64,000 nucleotides of DNA from Yamagishiella unicocca (GCA_003116995.1 BDSL01000021.1:806001-870000); one strand, 5' to 3'. Positions 1 through 12,183 are shown, counted from the stretch's first letter. The notes: generated from the sequence alone by a model not told the origin. Program-made: numbers and translations.

Positions 1-22
1 CCGCACACCCTTCCCTTTGCAG

Positions 23-1210
23 GTGGAGGTGATGCTGTTCGGGGGCCAGGCGGAAAGAGCGGTGCGAAACCTGTCCACGATCGCAAGCCGCTCCGCCCAT
101 CGGCTGCGCCTCTCGTACGACGCGGCCATCGGCAACTACACGTTTGACCAGGGCTGGGTGGAGGAGTCTATGAGCATGGGCCGGCTGATGGGAGACGCGG
201 TGCTGCTGCCCAACGGGAAGGTCGTGGTGCTCAACGGCGCGAGGGTAAGGTGCATGTAGGGCTGGCGGCGGGGTTCGGAAGGGCACTTCATACGTGCTCT
301 TTGCGACGACCTCGTATGGCGTATAACTTCATGCCCGCACGCATATGCCATCCCTGCGAAGGTGCTGTCTACGGGTGTCCCATGCCTGGCAAGCGGGTGC
401 ATCGATCCCGCGTCTTTTCGCCTTCCCTACCACCCATCCCCCCTGCACCCCCATACCCCTGCACCCGCGCAAGCACAGGAGGGGCTGGCGGGCGATTCAG
501 CCAGCGGCGGCGACAGCAGGGCCAACCGCCCCGTGCTCTTCGCCGACCTGTACGACCCCGACCTGCCCCGCGGCTCCCGCTTCCGCCGGCTGGCCTTCTC
601 CCGCATCGCCCGCATGTACCACTCCACCGCCTGCCTCACCACCAACGGCACGATCCTGGTGGCCGGTTGCGACCGCTGCCACCGTTTTGTGGTGGATCCC
701 AGCTGGGCGCACGATCCATCACCTACCGGGAAGGCAGACTACCGAATCGAGATCTTCTATCCGCCCTTCGTCTTCTTCGACGCCTTGAAGCCGCGCATCG
801 AGTCGGTGCAGGGCGACGTACTGCAGTACGGCATGCCGTACGATATTGCCTACACGTGGCCCAGCGGAGAGGCTTCGGCGCCGGATTCGTCCCTCAACAT
901 CACGCGCGTGGTGCTCGTGGCGCCGTGCTCGTGCACCCACTCGTACGACATGAATCAGAGGCTGGTCGGGCTGGAGACCGTCTCGATTTGGACCGGGGGT
1001 GATAGCGCGCTGGCCGGGCTTGGGTGGCAGGCGGTTCGAAACGGCGGCGGCACCGGCGTGGCGGCCAGCGGTGGCGGGGGGGTGGTGACGGTCCGCGGTC
1101 CGCCGAGCGCGAATGTTGCGCCTCCCGGCATGTACATGTTGTTCCTGGTGAATGGCGATGTGTACTCCACAGCGGTCTGGGTGAGACTACAGGCGCCAGG
1201 CGGCAGGTGA
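23..1210 (+). CDS. Glyoxal/galactose-oxidase-like copper radical oxidase, C-terminal part (5' end outside window)
   Basis: Two exons are visible, 23-244 and 479-1210, joined in phase 0; the first follows a canonical acceptor at 21-22, so the N-terminus lies upstream of the window. Enzymes of this family oxidise aldehydes or primary alcohols to acids or aldehydes with H2O2 release, usually outside the cell. The segment LLPNGKVVVLNGA matches the kelch-propeller part of plant and fungal glyoxal oxidases. Family motifs for the copper site are present: the Tyr-His pair in RMYHSTA (Tyr codon 617-619, His codon 620-622) and the His of THSYDMNQR (codon 938-940). The rest is the Ig-like C-terminal (DUF1929) domain. 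The other radical-site residues lie outside the window. The stop is TGA at 1208-1210. No TGTAA lies within several hundred bases downstream. Confidence 0.88.
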
Positions 1211-3157
1211 TTGAAGCATGGAACGCAGTGTGCGAGTGTGTGGGTGTGAGTGTGTGGGTGTGAGTGTGAGCGTGGCGCGGCGAAGATGTTCACGTGTGGG
1301 CAATTCAGGTAGGCGGCGTCTGTGTACCGGTATTCTTAGCGGAACAAAACATGCCTCGGTACCGGCCGGGAGATTTCCCTCGGCAGGCACGTAACGCGCG
1401 TTTTTCTTATCAGGGTAGGAGTGCGCATCACGCATGTTGCTTCACTGCTAAATGTTATGCATTTGAATGTGTGTACGCACTGTGACTGTTAACGTGAGTT
1501 TTCCTTTCCTGGATGTGCTGAGTGATATTGTTTGTGTTTCGGGCGTATATGGATCACGCTCTGCATAAAGAAGTAACGTTTGAGGACGACCTGCAAGCAA
1601 CGTTGACGGCCTTTTTTGGTACGATTGTCGTACATATACATAAATATGGAGAACCCAACTTCCAAACGCCGGGTCGGGACCAGTACGTCATTTTAGGTGC
1701 ACCGCAGTACATGAAGAGGAGAGCTTGGGCGCATTTCGGTTTGCGGCTGTGTGAATGGCTGGGGGTTGGCCATGGCACCGGGGGGCAAATCCGTTGCGAG
1801 GCAATTGATCGCTCCTCTCCAGTCACGTGCCACAGCAAGGCCAGCGCGCGCATAACGGCTTTATTGTTTGTATTAGTATTATTTCTGTCCTCGCTTCGGA
1901 GATGTAGTTGTATTAACCCCTAGTTTCGAAGTTGCTGCGGTGTCCCTGTACGGATCTACAGCGCGTTGGCCGGCTTAACGTGAACCCGTGGAAACCATGG
2001 CCAACCCTTCTTTAGAACGGAGCTCCTGTCGGCAGGGCGCTGAAGAAGGGTAGTTAAGCGTTGGCGGACATAGTCCAACCCACCCATCGGAACGAATCGT
2101 GGCGGGCTGCGCCTTGCCACGCTGGTCGATGGGGGGGCTGCCCACTGTCGATGTACAGGGCGGACCTTTTGGTTCCGCCCCCTAATTGAGCGACCAACAT
2201 GAAGCTGTCGATGCCGAACGGTAATGTTACAACCCACGAGTGCGATGCTTAGTTGCCGCAATCTATGGAGGGGCAGTGCAGGTAAAGTTCCGCATGCATC
2301 CCTTTCCAACTTCGAAAACGAAGGTATGGAGACCGCCACCCTGTTATTGGTAAGCGAATGGTGCATCAGTGTCTCCTACTATACCTAGGCCGGTGTAGTA
2401 GTGCCGTTTAAACATGCAGAGGTTGGTCAAGAATACTGTTCTACGGTACGACAGGGCCTGTTGTACTTCGCTGAACTCATTCCACAGCACCCACCTGTCA
2501 GACGCGGTGACCCGTCGCAACAGTGCCGCCAGCCCTCCGAGTCGTCTCCGCTGACACCTCGCGGCCAGCAGTCCTATCACTCATTTCCAACTCCTACACA
2601 CCGCTATCAACACGTCGACAAGCTCATCAGCCAGGGCGTTGCGCCAGCACCCCCCCTCCCAAACCGGGTTCTCAAAACTTCTGTTTTAAACGGTTTTTTC
2701 CGGGCATCCACGGGTCTCCCTCGAACCCCCAAACCGGGTTCGGGCATCCACGGGTCTTCCTCGACCCCCCCAAACCGGGTTCTCCTTGCAACCCTCCTAA
2801 CCGGGGCAACCGGCTCTTCTCGGCACCCCCCATCCTAGTCAGGTATGTAATTCCGGGAAGGTTAACCCACAGCGCGCAGACAGCTCCTTCCGACAGCCCA
2901 ACCCTCAACCCCTGACGACTTAGCCCCAGGTGTCCCTCACACCGTATCATTTGCGTTGCTCCGCCACAAACACGACCACCAACCCTGCCATTGACATGTT
3001 TCCTCCGTCTTTTTCAGTGTCAGGCGATGCGCCCGATGGTTCTACCTATTGGTCTGGAACCCACTGTAACCGTTACAACAACAACTACCACCAACCCTGG
3101 CATTGGCACATTCCTGGGCGGCGGCCGCCATAACACCCACCCACCCACCCAACACCG
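1211..3157. other. Intergenic region between convergent genes, with degenerate repeats
   Basis: This lies between the oxidase stop and the stop of the minus-strand U-box/Myb gene, so both 3' UTRs must fall here. Short open frames on both strands (for example 1522-1923 +) show no domain, splice context or codon pattern of a gene. Positions 2655-2830 hold clustered, degenerate copies of dispersed family A. Confidence 0.6.
3073..3077 (-). terminator. Candidate poly(A) signal TGTAA for the U-box/Myb gene
   Basis: TTACA on the plus strand is TGTAA on the gene strand, about 80 bases after the stop at 3158. TGTAA is the standard chlorophyte poly(A) signal. A second one at 2227-2231 would give a longer 3' UTR. 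Confidence 0.35.
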
Positions 3158-3611
3158 CTACTCGATGATGATAACGTCATCATTGTCGCTGCCGTCGTCC
3201 GCGCCATCTGTCCCAACCCTGCCCGACTCTTGCCGGCCCTCCGGCAGCCCCGAGGAGTCGCCTGCGGCTACCTCCGCCGGCCGGCAGCTGAGCCTCATGG
3301 TCAGGTTGCCGCTTGCTGACCACCGCCACCCCAGCAACCGCTTGCCGAATGAAGCCTTCCTCAGAGTCGGGCACTTGGCGATCTTGAACTTGTTTCCTCG
3401 TATGTTGCCGCGCAGCTGGGCTTCATGGGTGTCAGGCTGCAGGACGCCGTCTAGGTCCACCTGCGGGGGAAGGAGGGGGCGGTGTAGAAGGGCGGGCGAG
3501 GTAGTAGTCTTCGTTAGAGTGGGCTCCAGAGCTAGGGCCGTTGGGCGAGGTGTCATGGCTGCGGGCGTGGGCGTAGTGCTTCCCGAGACTCGCGTGGGGC
3601 AATCATGGCTT

Positions 3612-3647
<36 letters not shown>

Positions 3648-6600
3648 CCGGTGGAACTTGTTGTGTTGAGGAGTCGACTGATCTCCAGCTGGTAACCGCA
3701 ACGTGGGGGAAGAAGGACACCCAGGTGGTGGTTGGCAGGCAGCCTGGCAGCCAACGACCGATTCCGACGCAACAGCGATGCAGAAGGCCGCCAACCTGGC
3801 GATCGGTGTGTAACCGACGGCGCGGCGCGAACCCGGAACTAGGCGGCGTGTGTGGGTGCGGATCGCTAGGCGGCTCCATGCGCATACGTGTGTGCACGGC
3901 GAGGTGAGGAGAAGATACCGTAGCCAGCCGCGTGCCTTACGTAAGCGATACGTGTGTGCGTGCACATGCGCAAGAACCGCAGCCCTCTTCCGTGCGGCCG
4001 CGCGCACATTCCACCCCGTCAGCTGGCTGCAAGGTCAGGCGAGACTGGTGTGTGAAGATGAAGGCGGTCCAGGTACTGACGACGCGGTTGCTCCCGTCTC
4101 ACCTCCACGACCAGTCTCTCGCGCGAGCTGCCCCCACCGAACATCTCCGACACCATGTCCGGTGGCAGGTAGAAGCGCATCCACTGATGCACCACGCCGT
4201 CACCAGGCCCGGCTCCGCCCTGCGGACGCGCGAGCAGGTCGACATGGGGCGGCGGTGGGGAGACACGACCGCGCTGTCGTCAACGACCACGCAAGTAGCG
4301 GCAACATGGAAGACGCCTACATATGCCGTCAACGACCGCGCAAGTAGCGGCAACATGGAAGACGCCTACATATGCCGTCAACGACCGCGCAAGTAGCGGC
4401 AACATGGGAGACGCCTACATATGCCCCTGCTGGTGGAGACGGCAGGAGCTGATGGGGACGGTGGGTCTACGGCAGACACCCGGAATGTGGACACCAGCGC
4501 AGCAAAATGCGTACGACAAGAGGAGACGCCGCGGCCATTCCTCCACCCTCCCACACAGGGCGGTTCGGGGAACCGACTTGGTCGCGTTGGAACTATGTGG
4601 CGGCGTCAGAATTACGTGGTGGTCTCAGAACTATGTGGTGGCCTCAGAACTATGTGATGGCCTCAGAACTACGTGGCGGCCTCAGAGGACCATTTGACAG
4701 CCTGGGAACCACGTGACGTCAGACGTTACGTTTGCGAGCGACTATAGATACACTGCCGGCCTGCCGGACGCGGCCTCTCACCTGCTCAGCCCCCAGCCCC
4801 GCAGACCTCCGGGTGGTCCGCTCCGCCGGCAGCTCCTCCTGGTCGCTCTCCGCCGCCAGGTTGCGCAGCGCAATCCCCTTGAGCTTCAAACCCATCTATA
4901 CAAGCCGGCATTGCGACAGGGGTTGCGGCGAAGACCGGGAATAGGGAGGAAAGTGTGAGCCTGGCGCGTGACGGACAGCTGCTGCCGCTGCTGCTGCTGT
5001 TGTTACTGCTGCTGCCGCTATTGCTGCTGCGGGCTCGGCGTTCTTATCCCATCGGCAAACCAACCGGCAACGCATGGGTGCTGCCGCATGGGTGCGCAGC
5101 ACAGCTACCCGCGCACAAGGCGAGACCTGTGAAACATGGGGCCCGGGACCAGGCGGGGCCAGGCGACCCCAGGAGTCATAAGCTCGTCACACTCGCCCGC
5201 ACGTGCCCTTCCGTCAAGCTGCTAAGAAGAATTACATCGCTTTGGCGATGTTTACTCCACTTCCTACCCTAAGCGGAACTAACTGTGCAACCTGGCGCAC
5301 CTCGGATCGGTGCGCGAGCACTGGCCGGCTGTTCCTGATGGCGGCGAAGTCGGAGCCGTACTCCTCCATGCCTTCCATGAGCGCCGCCACCTCCTGAAGT
5401 GGCGCAGCGCAGCGCAGGGAGGCCAGCCAGCCCGGGGCGGCGGGACGTGAGCACCGGACAGCACATGACAGCACATGACAGGACAGGACACGGCGCCGCG
5501 AGGTCGGGCAGCGAGGCCGCTGTGTTGCAAACCGGGCTAACCCAACACGATAATCGTGTGATAAGGCCCGCCCAACACACAGGCGACAGGAGGCACGTGG
5601 TTACCGTCGTGGTTTACATCATCTCCCTCCCCTGGGTGTGAAGTTGGACCGGAGCCAAGGCGCCACGGCACCAAGGCGCCGTTCCCCCCCACCCACCCAG
5701 CGTTCTAAACGGTTTTTTTCTCGCATCCACGGGTCTTCCTCGAAACCCGCCACCCAGCAACACCAACCTCTGGCGAGTAGTAGGTGCGATGCACCGACAT
5801 GCTCTTGGGCCGACCGAGGACAGGCTTGGTGTCGGTGTCCCGCGATGACGGCTGCGACGAGCTCGAGGGAGCCTGCGGGATGGTTTCGGAGGGTGGCTGC
5901 TCATGGCGAGGTACGTAACGCCGTGGATGAGGCGGTTTTGGGTATAGCACAATGGCAGTGGGGTGGGGTTTGAGGAAGACCCGTGGATGCCCGAAAAAAC
6001 CGTTTAAAACAGACGTTGCAGTGGGGTGGGGTGGGGTGGGGCCCGAGATAAAAGCGGTGTAAGGACTCGGAGGCGGCTGCTGCGGCTGTCGCGCGCGGGC
6101 GCTGCTACCAGTCGGCCGCGTGCAAACGGGGGACGTCTGACGTTTTGATTCAATTATGCTGCGTCCCCAAGTGCCTACCCAAGCTGGTGTTTGCCACGCC
6201 TCGTTTATGTGCCACCCTCTACCGGTATTCATCTACCGCACCAACACTGTGCTGCACCGTCAACTCCACGGGCCGTTCGAAGTTTCGTACGACTACGCCA
6301 CATGATGACTCGAGTCGGTTACAGCAAGCGGAGTCAGTTGACCGACCGGTGTGCAACGACCGCAGCAGAGCCCGCCCCTGCCCTCCCGCATCACACGAGG
6401 AGATGGTCGGCCCCCGTTGGAGCGCCGGTGTGTGTCGGGCGGCGGTGCCGTACGTACCGCATCAAGCCATTCAGCTGACTGGTCCGCTTCGAAGATGGCG
6501 CTGATGCGGGATTGCAGCTGGGCGGAGGGCAGAGCGCGACAGTTGGCCCATAGGCAGGCTGCGCTGGCGAGGAGGGCCTTCCACTTGCTGCAGAGGGAGA

Positions 6601-9600
6601 ACTGCAACCACAGCACAGGGCAGGGAGGGAGCGGGGCGCAAGTCGCGCGCGGACCAATCGGCGAGGCTCGAGGGCGGGCCATCCTTTACTTGAGTGCTGT
6701 CCCAGACCAGGTCATGATCCCGCCCCGTCTTGTAAACGCACTGCTGCGGACCTCATCGGAGGCCAACCGCGGCGATTCGGACCGCTTGCATGTCAGGCAG
6801 CGGCATCCTTGCCCCATAACACCGGGCATCGATCCCCGCGCGGTCAACGCACCCCACCCCTCCCTGCGCCGCACCTTACTGCCTTCGGCACCCGCCAGCT
6901 CTCGTCCGGCAGCGAGGTCCTTTAGAGAAGGACACCCGCACCACACCCGCACCACATCCCCACCACACCAGCGTCAACAAGCAGCACCCGCCCCCCCCCC
7001 GTCATCCGCTCCCTCCCCCCCGCCGCACCTCGGTCCTGCTCCGCAGCTGCGGCCGGCTGGCCCTGATGGCTGCCCATCTCCCGCCGTGCTCCTCCACACC
7101 ACTCACAAGCGCCTCCAGCTCCTGCCACCGCACAGCGGCAGGACGGACGGCATGCAGGGCCACGTCAGCAGGGCCACGTCGGCACGGTGCATGCATCCAT
7201 GCCGACAGCGGTCTCCCTAACCCCCTAAATCCAGCGTGCGCGGGCCCGATACTGACAGCCTAGCGGCCAGGGTTCGTGGTGCCCTGCAGACCACAAGGGG
7301 CAGCCGTCCTGCCCTCCTTGTCACCAGCAACCCAGCAAACCAGCACTTGCCTGCCCCCCACCCCTGGCCCCACGGTTTTCCTTCGTACACGGGTTTTCCT
7401 TGCCCCCCTCCCCCCGGCCCCGGCTATGCACCCGCTACACTTCCCAAGTCGAATTACCGGTTCTTTTCTGTACCCCCCCCCGGCCTCCCGAGGCAACCCA
7501 GCCCGCGGCCTGGCCGGCCGCTCCCTGCCGCCCCACCTCCTCCGAATACTTGTGCCGCCCTCTCGCGCCAGAGGGCGCCGACGACGGCTGTGATGGTCCT
7601 GGCGAGGCCTGTAGGACATATGGGGTGTGCGGGACCGGGTGCTGTGTATAGATGGGCGGGAGTGCGGGCGATGCGGTGCGTAGGTCATTGTGGAGCAGTC
7701 GTCGTGAGGAGCCGCCGCCAGGGCAGGTGTGGAAGAGCGGTGCATGACCGGCGATGAAGAATCGGCGACCGCCGACACCCGCCACCCTTCCACGAACCCC
7801 CTCCACGATCCCCAGCACAGAGGCAGAGCCACCCTCCGAGCTGCAGCCCTCCCCCTTCCGACCATCAGCCCCAAGTTCTCCGTTTTTCTTTCCTCCACGG
7901 CTTCTGCATTGAACCCACCATCAGACGCCCCCGCAAGCTGGGACTGCCCAACTGGAGGCCAGCCCCTTCACTGTTGCCGGCGTTGCTTGCCACCCCTTGC
8001 GAGCCTTGGATCGTAGCTGGTTCGGGAACCGAGGCCACTGCCACTGCCTCCTGGCCATCCGCGACGCTCGCAGTACCAGCAGGTGCTGCTTCCAGTGCTG
8101 CTTCCGGTACCTGCGCCACCAGCGCCACCAGCGCCGCACTGCTCGGTGGCATCTTCGCTTCTACAGCCGCTATGGCTTCAAGCCACAGCGATTCGACGGC
8201 CCCCAGGGAACGGACGCCCTGGCCACCACCGACCTCCTGCGCTGAGCCGCTGACCAGGGGCGGGTCCGGCCCCCCCTCAGCCGTGGCTCCGGCTGCTGCA
8301 ATGGCTGGCGCGTCTACGGGCGCGTTCGCGACACCAGCAGTGGTGCAAGCAGCATCAGGAACAGCATCGGCATCAGCAGCACCAGCAGCAGCAGCACCAG
8401 CAGCAGCACCGGCATTAGCAGCTCCAGCATCATCATTAGCAGCTCCAGCATTGGCAGCGCCAGCATTAGCAGCGCCAGCATCAGCAGCGCCAGCATCAGC
8501 AGCGCCAGCATTAGCAGCGCCAGCATTAGCATCACCAGCACCACCAGCGTTAGCAGCGCCAACATTAGCAGCGCCAGCATTAGCAGCATCAGCATTAGCA
8601 GCATCAGCGTTAGCAGCGCCAGCATCAGCAGCGCCACCATTAGCAGCGCCAGCATCAGCATCACCAGCACCAGCATCACCAGCACCACCAGCGTTAGCAG
8701 CGCCAGCATTAGCAGCGCCAGCATTAGCAGCATCAGCATTAGCAGCGCCAGCATCAGCAGCGCCACCATCAGCAGCGCCAGCATTAGCAGCGCCACCAGC
8801 AGCACCAGCATCAGTAGCGCCAGCACCAGCAGCGCCAGCACCAACAGCGCCAGCACCAGCAGCGCCAGCATTACCAGCGCCAGCAGCAGCAGCAGCATTA
8901 GCAGCAGCACCAGCATTAGCAGCACCAGCACCAGCATTAGCAGCACCAGCAGCATCAGCATCATGCCGCTCTCCGCTCTCCGCGTCATCCTGGCCCCCAG
9001 GCTGCCCCACGACACCGCAGGAGGTCACCAAGTCCTCCTCCACCTTGATCCGGATCGCGACCTGCTCCATCCCCCGTGAGGCCTGCTGCTGCTGCTGCCG
9101 CGCAGCGGCCGCGGACACGTAGACAGCAGCGCAGGCAGCAGGCCGGGAGGGGCCGGCGGGCGGCGGCAGCGCGGCAGCGGGTTGCTGGAGTGCGAACGAG
9201 GCGTTGGCAGCGACCACCGCAGCGGCGCCTTGGCGGCCTGGATTCGGCGACTGCACCGCCGCCGCCCCCGGCTCCGACCCCCCTGCCAGCTCCAACTCCA
9301 TGCCGGCAGCGGAGCTCGCTTCCTCACTTCCCCCGCCGCCGCCCTCTGCCGCGCGAGCTCGTTTTTGTGCTGCGCCAGCCGCTTCGATTGCGACTGGCCG
9401 CTTCTGCGGGGAAGACGCCGCCGTGCCGTTACCGCCGCCGGCGCCGCGGCCATCACCCACAAGTCGTAAAGCCGCCGTCAATCCCCCGAAACGCTGTCGC
9501 TTGGAGGTCGGGGTTGACGTGCAGGCGGCTGCCGTCGGCGCCTGTTGCGATGGACCATCTGCGTTACCGCTACACTCCGCCGGCGGCGGCGCCCGGAGGA

Positions 9601-10872
9601 AACCTGAAGCCGTTGGCCGCCAGCCGCCACTACAGGTGCCACCCCCTACTCCAGCTGCAGCTGCAGTCGGAGCGGGAGCCGGAGCGGCGCCGGGCACGGA
9701 AGCGGATGCAGCAGCTCTGTCACCAGCACCGTCGGCGGCAACCGCGGCCGCCGCCTGGTTACCCTGTTGCGGTGCTTGCTGCAGTAGCTGTTCGGCTACC
9801 CGTGGCGGCTTTTCTAGCTTTGGCGCCACGGCAGCAGCAATAGCGGGCGCGCTGCCGCCAGCAGTGCCGAGACGAGCGGGTGCCGCAGCCGTCGTATGCG
9901 CGGCTGCCGTTGGACGAGTGCACTTGCGCATCCACACACCGATTGCGCTCCGAAGGTTCTTATCGGGTACGATATCAGACAAGGCCATGCGCTGGCCTGC
10001 GCGGAGGCAATGCGGGTATTAACGGTTCGAGTTTTGGAGAATCGAACCCGGTTTGCCCCCACTGCCACCACCCACCACCCAACTCCTCCAGCATGCATCT
10101 CCAAACGTATGTATCAAACGGTTCCCGTGCACTAGGAAACTTCCCAATACACAGGCTTTCCGCACAAACACACACCACCCACCCACAGCCCCCAAGTCCC
10201 CGCTTGCCGTGCACCCCGCGCACCGGTAAGTGGGTTGGTGCCGTACAGTCCCACGTGCGCCTCGATGGCGGTTCGCTCCCAGGAGGCGTCCGGGTCGGTG
10301 CGGTCAACGACTGGCTCGCCCATCAGCTGGCGGCTCAGCGGGCAGAAGAAGGAGGCCGGCACCTCGTCAGCGGTGATGTCGAGGACGGTCCGCCGCGCCG
10401 GGGACCCGGCAGCAGGCGGCGGCGGAGCCCAGCTGCCGGCATTCTCAGGCAGCCCGGTGTTCGCGATGAAGGCCGCGATGGAGTCCTTCAACGATTTGAG
10501 TGTGCGCACGTGCTGAAACGGAGGCAGACCTGTACCACGAGGAATAGCCAAACACCGAGCGGGATGAATCACGGGGGCCGCACGTGCCGTCGTGATGGCG
10601 ATTCGGTGCGTTGGTGCACAAGGAGTAGTGGTAGCGCGAGGGGAACATGTTTCCGGTCGCAGCGCACCTGTCAGGGGCCGCACGCCGTGCTGCCGCTGGT
10701 GAGCTTCAAAGGCATCGCGCTCCATGGCACGGCCCTCTTTGTCGTCAGGGTCTAGCACAGGGTCGCACATTATGCGCCAGCTCAGAGGGCATACGTAGGC
10801 GCTGGGCACTAGGGTGCCGCTGGGGAACTGCATGAGGACTGCAGGCGCGGGGCTCCCTTGTCCTGCCTCCAT
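3158..10872 (-). CDS. Tandem U-box / Myb(SANT)-like protein, probable nuclear E3 ubiquitin ligase
   Basis: Nine exons give 1150 residues with agreeing phases: 10872-10668, 10529-10224, 9996-7919, 7121-7029, 6601-6458, 5393-5301, 4895-4782, 4219-4103, 3460-3158. U-box 1 (about residues 24-95) starts at YVCPLSWRIMCDPVL. U-box 2 (about 126-195) starts at FFCPLSRQLMGEPVVD and ends in NPLTG, then LSDIVPDKNLRSAI across the intron. U-boxes bind E2 enzymes and promote ubiquitin transfer. Exon 3 encodes a low-complexity linker with basic motifs (SKRQRF, QKRARA) resembling nuclear localisation signals, then a long Ala-Asn-Gly run. Exons 4+5 and 6+7 each encode a Myb/SANT-like repeat. Residues 1012-1150 form an unrecognised domain with an acidic tail. 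The exon 3-4 junction is the least certain; two adjacent genes remain possible, but no TGTAA lies between them on this strand. Confidence 0.75.
3605..3650 (+). repeat. (CAG)n microsatellite in intron 8 of the U-box/Myb gene
   Basis: About 14 CAG triplets lie in the intron between exons ending at 4103 and starting at 3460. They are not coding in the supported model. Confidence 0.8.
4262..4425 (+). repeat. Three tandem copies of a ~49-bp minisatellite (intron 7 of the U-box/Myb gene)
   Basis: The unit runs from GTCAACGACCGCGCAAGTAG through CCTACATATGCC and occurs three times in a row with only a few substitutions. The intron spans 4781-4220. Confidence 0.85.
4585..4692 (+). repeat. Five tandem ~20-bp units in the same intron
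   Basis: The unit TCAGAACTATGTGGTGGCC recurs about five times with scattered changes, just upstream of the 49-bp minisatellite on the gene strand. Confidence 0.8.
5698..5752 (-). mobile_element. Family A repeat copy, intron 5 of U-box/Myb gene
   Basis: Contains the core CTAAACGG, the GGGTCTTCCTCGAAACC end and the CATCCACGGG block of family A. It lies in the intron between 6458 and 5393, in gene-sense orientation. Its left end is truncated relative to full copies. Confidence 0.65.
5966..6021 (+). mobile_element. Family A repeat copy, intron 5 of U-box/Myb gene, opposite orientation
   Basis: Reads GAGGAAGACCCGTGGATGC, then AAAAAACCGTTTAAAACAG on the plus strand. With the copy at 5698-5752 it makes a facing pair within one intron, about 210 bases apart. 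Confidence 0.7.
7372..7403 (-). mobile_element. Family C fragment (CGTACACGGGTTTTCC)
   Basis: Short block TTCGTACACGGGTTTTCC next to the family B copy. Related blocks occur at 21474, 26348 and, inverted, 19866. Confidence 0.45.
7424..7476 (-). mobile_element. Family B repeat copy, intron 3 of U-box/Myb gene
   Basis: The reverse complement carries AAAAGAACCGGTAATTCGAC, then GTGTAG and GGGTGCATAGCC, matching the copies at 13279 and 61684. It lies in the intron 7918-7122. Confidence 0.65.
8333..8962 (-). repeat. Coding Ala-Asn-Gly-Asp repeat in exon 3 of the U-box/Myb gene
   Basis: About 630 bases of imperfect GCN-rich triplet repeats encode mostly NAGA, DAGA and similar four-residue units. 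The opposite strand is also open (poly-Ala/Ser or poly-Leu) because the repeat lacks stops; those frames are shadows. Such runs are common linkers in volvocine proteins. Confidence 0.85.
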
Positions 10873-11967
10873 ACTCGCCGACGGATTGGCTTTGGAAATA
10901 TACCACTGAAATGGGTAGTTTCCCTAAGGGCGGTGGTCATAAGAGGTCCACATTAAAGGCATGCAGCATTCCAGCAACGAGCTGGATACGAAATTACGCC
11001 AATGACTATAGCTAGGCGTGAAGTGCCTTTGTTTCCAAAATGTATGTTGTTTTGCGTACTTTATTCCGAGAAATCTCCCCAGCGAATAAACCGCAAAGTC
11101 AAGTGAAGCAATGAAGGTATTGAGATTCCTCACCTACGGTATTAACTATTTACACTTTTACAGATAGGCGTTGACCAACCAACATGTGGGGCGAAAATGA
11201 GACCATTTGCGTGTGCTGTGGGCTGTGCGACGGACAGTGGAGAGGCCTCCACACCCAAAGCAGGTCCGTGACAAGGCTCCTAGGACTGCCGGGACCCTAA
11301 AATTCGTGACATATGTCAGGCCAGATGTCGCACGCATACTCGTGATACCGGTAGATGCGTTTTAGGACTCCCGGCGTTTCGACAACAGGCCCCACTTGGT
11401 AGATTAGTGGCCGGGTCTCATGTTACTGATCTATAAGGGCATAATACCATCCGTCGGATGCATTGACCAATCGTGGTTACTGTCCCGTGGTTCGCGCACG
11501 GTTGAAATCCGAAGTGCCGTACTCCTTTGCGTGGCTCATTTCGTACACCTTTGCATGGTTCATTTCGCACACCAACACGAACAATCAAAGCGCCAACGCA
11601 GCTCGCGTTTGTGCGACATGTCCATTTTTGCGTGAGAACGTTAAAAACACGGTACCCCGACCAGACGGTCGACGGGTGCACCTTGCAGGTGTTGACGTGG
11701 GTTCCATGCCGCCTACCAGCGGAAGACCGAGGGACTGCTCATGCATCGTCAATTCTAGCCGACATACATTGGATTGGGACGTCCGGCTACCTGAGGCCGG
11801 GACCCCTTTGGGGCTTTACTCCAGCTGTCGTTCGCCCACCTGCTGCCGGGAGTCGGCACCTCACCACCCGAGTGCTGTCCTCCACCGGAGGGCCGTAATC
11901 CCACATCGTCAAAAACACATCACACCACACCACACCACACGCCATGCCACAGCAATCCAACGCTCTG

Positions 11968-11972
11968 TTACA
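11968..11972 (-). terminator. Candidate poly(A) signal TGTAA for the TIC236 gene
   Basis: TTACA on the plus strand reads TGTAA on the gene strand, about 440 bases beyond the stop at 12413, a normal distance for a chlorophyte 3' UTR. Confidence 0.45.
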
Positions 11973-12183
11973 TCCATCTCACAGCAACCCCCAACGGTTG
12001 CTCAATATTATCCCAACGGAAAGCATGTACAGCGCGGCGCCGTGGCGGTGAGGTCGTCTACTTGTGTCCCCGTGTGGTTACCCCCCCCCTCCCTCTTTTG
12101 GTAAAACGGTTTTTAAACACCTCCGTCTTTTTGTAACCCTCCCTCCCCCGGTGCATACTCCATCCCCCCCCCCGTATCCTCAA

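Noticed and set aside
1522..1923. 133-codon plus-strand frame downstream of the oxidase
   Set aside because: No domain, no conserved pattern, AT-richer than genes here, and it sits where two 3' UTRs converge.
7260..7898. 212-codon minus-strand frame in U-box/Myb intron 3
   Set aside because: It translates straight through family B and C repeat copies, so it is intron sequence. The in-phase donor at 7919 bypasses it.
8314..9122. Long open frames on both strands across the Ala repeat (poly-Leu/Met on one, poly-Ala/Ser on the other)
   Set aside because: Triplet repeats lacking stops open every frame. Only the minus-strand frame continuous with the second U-box has splice-site and domain support.
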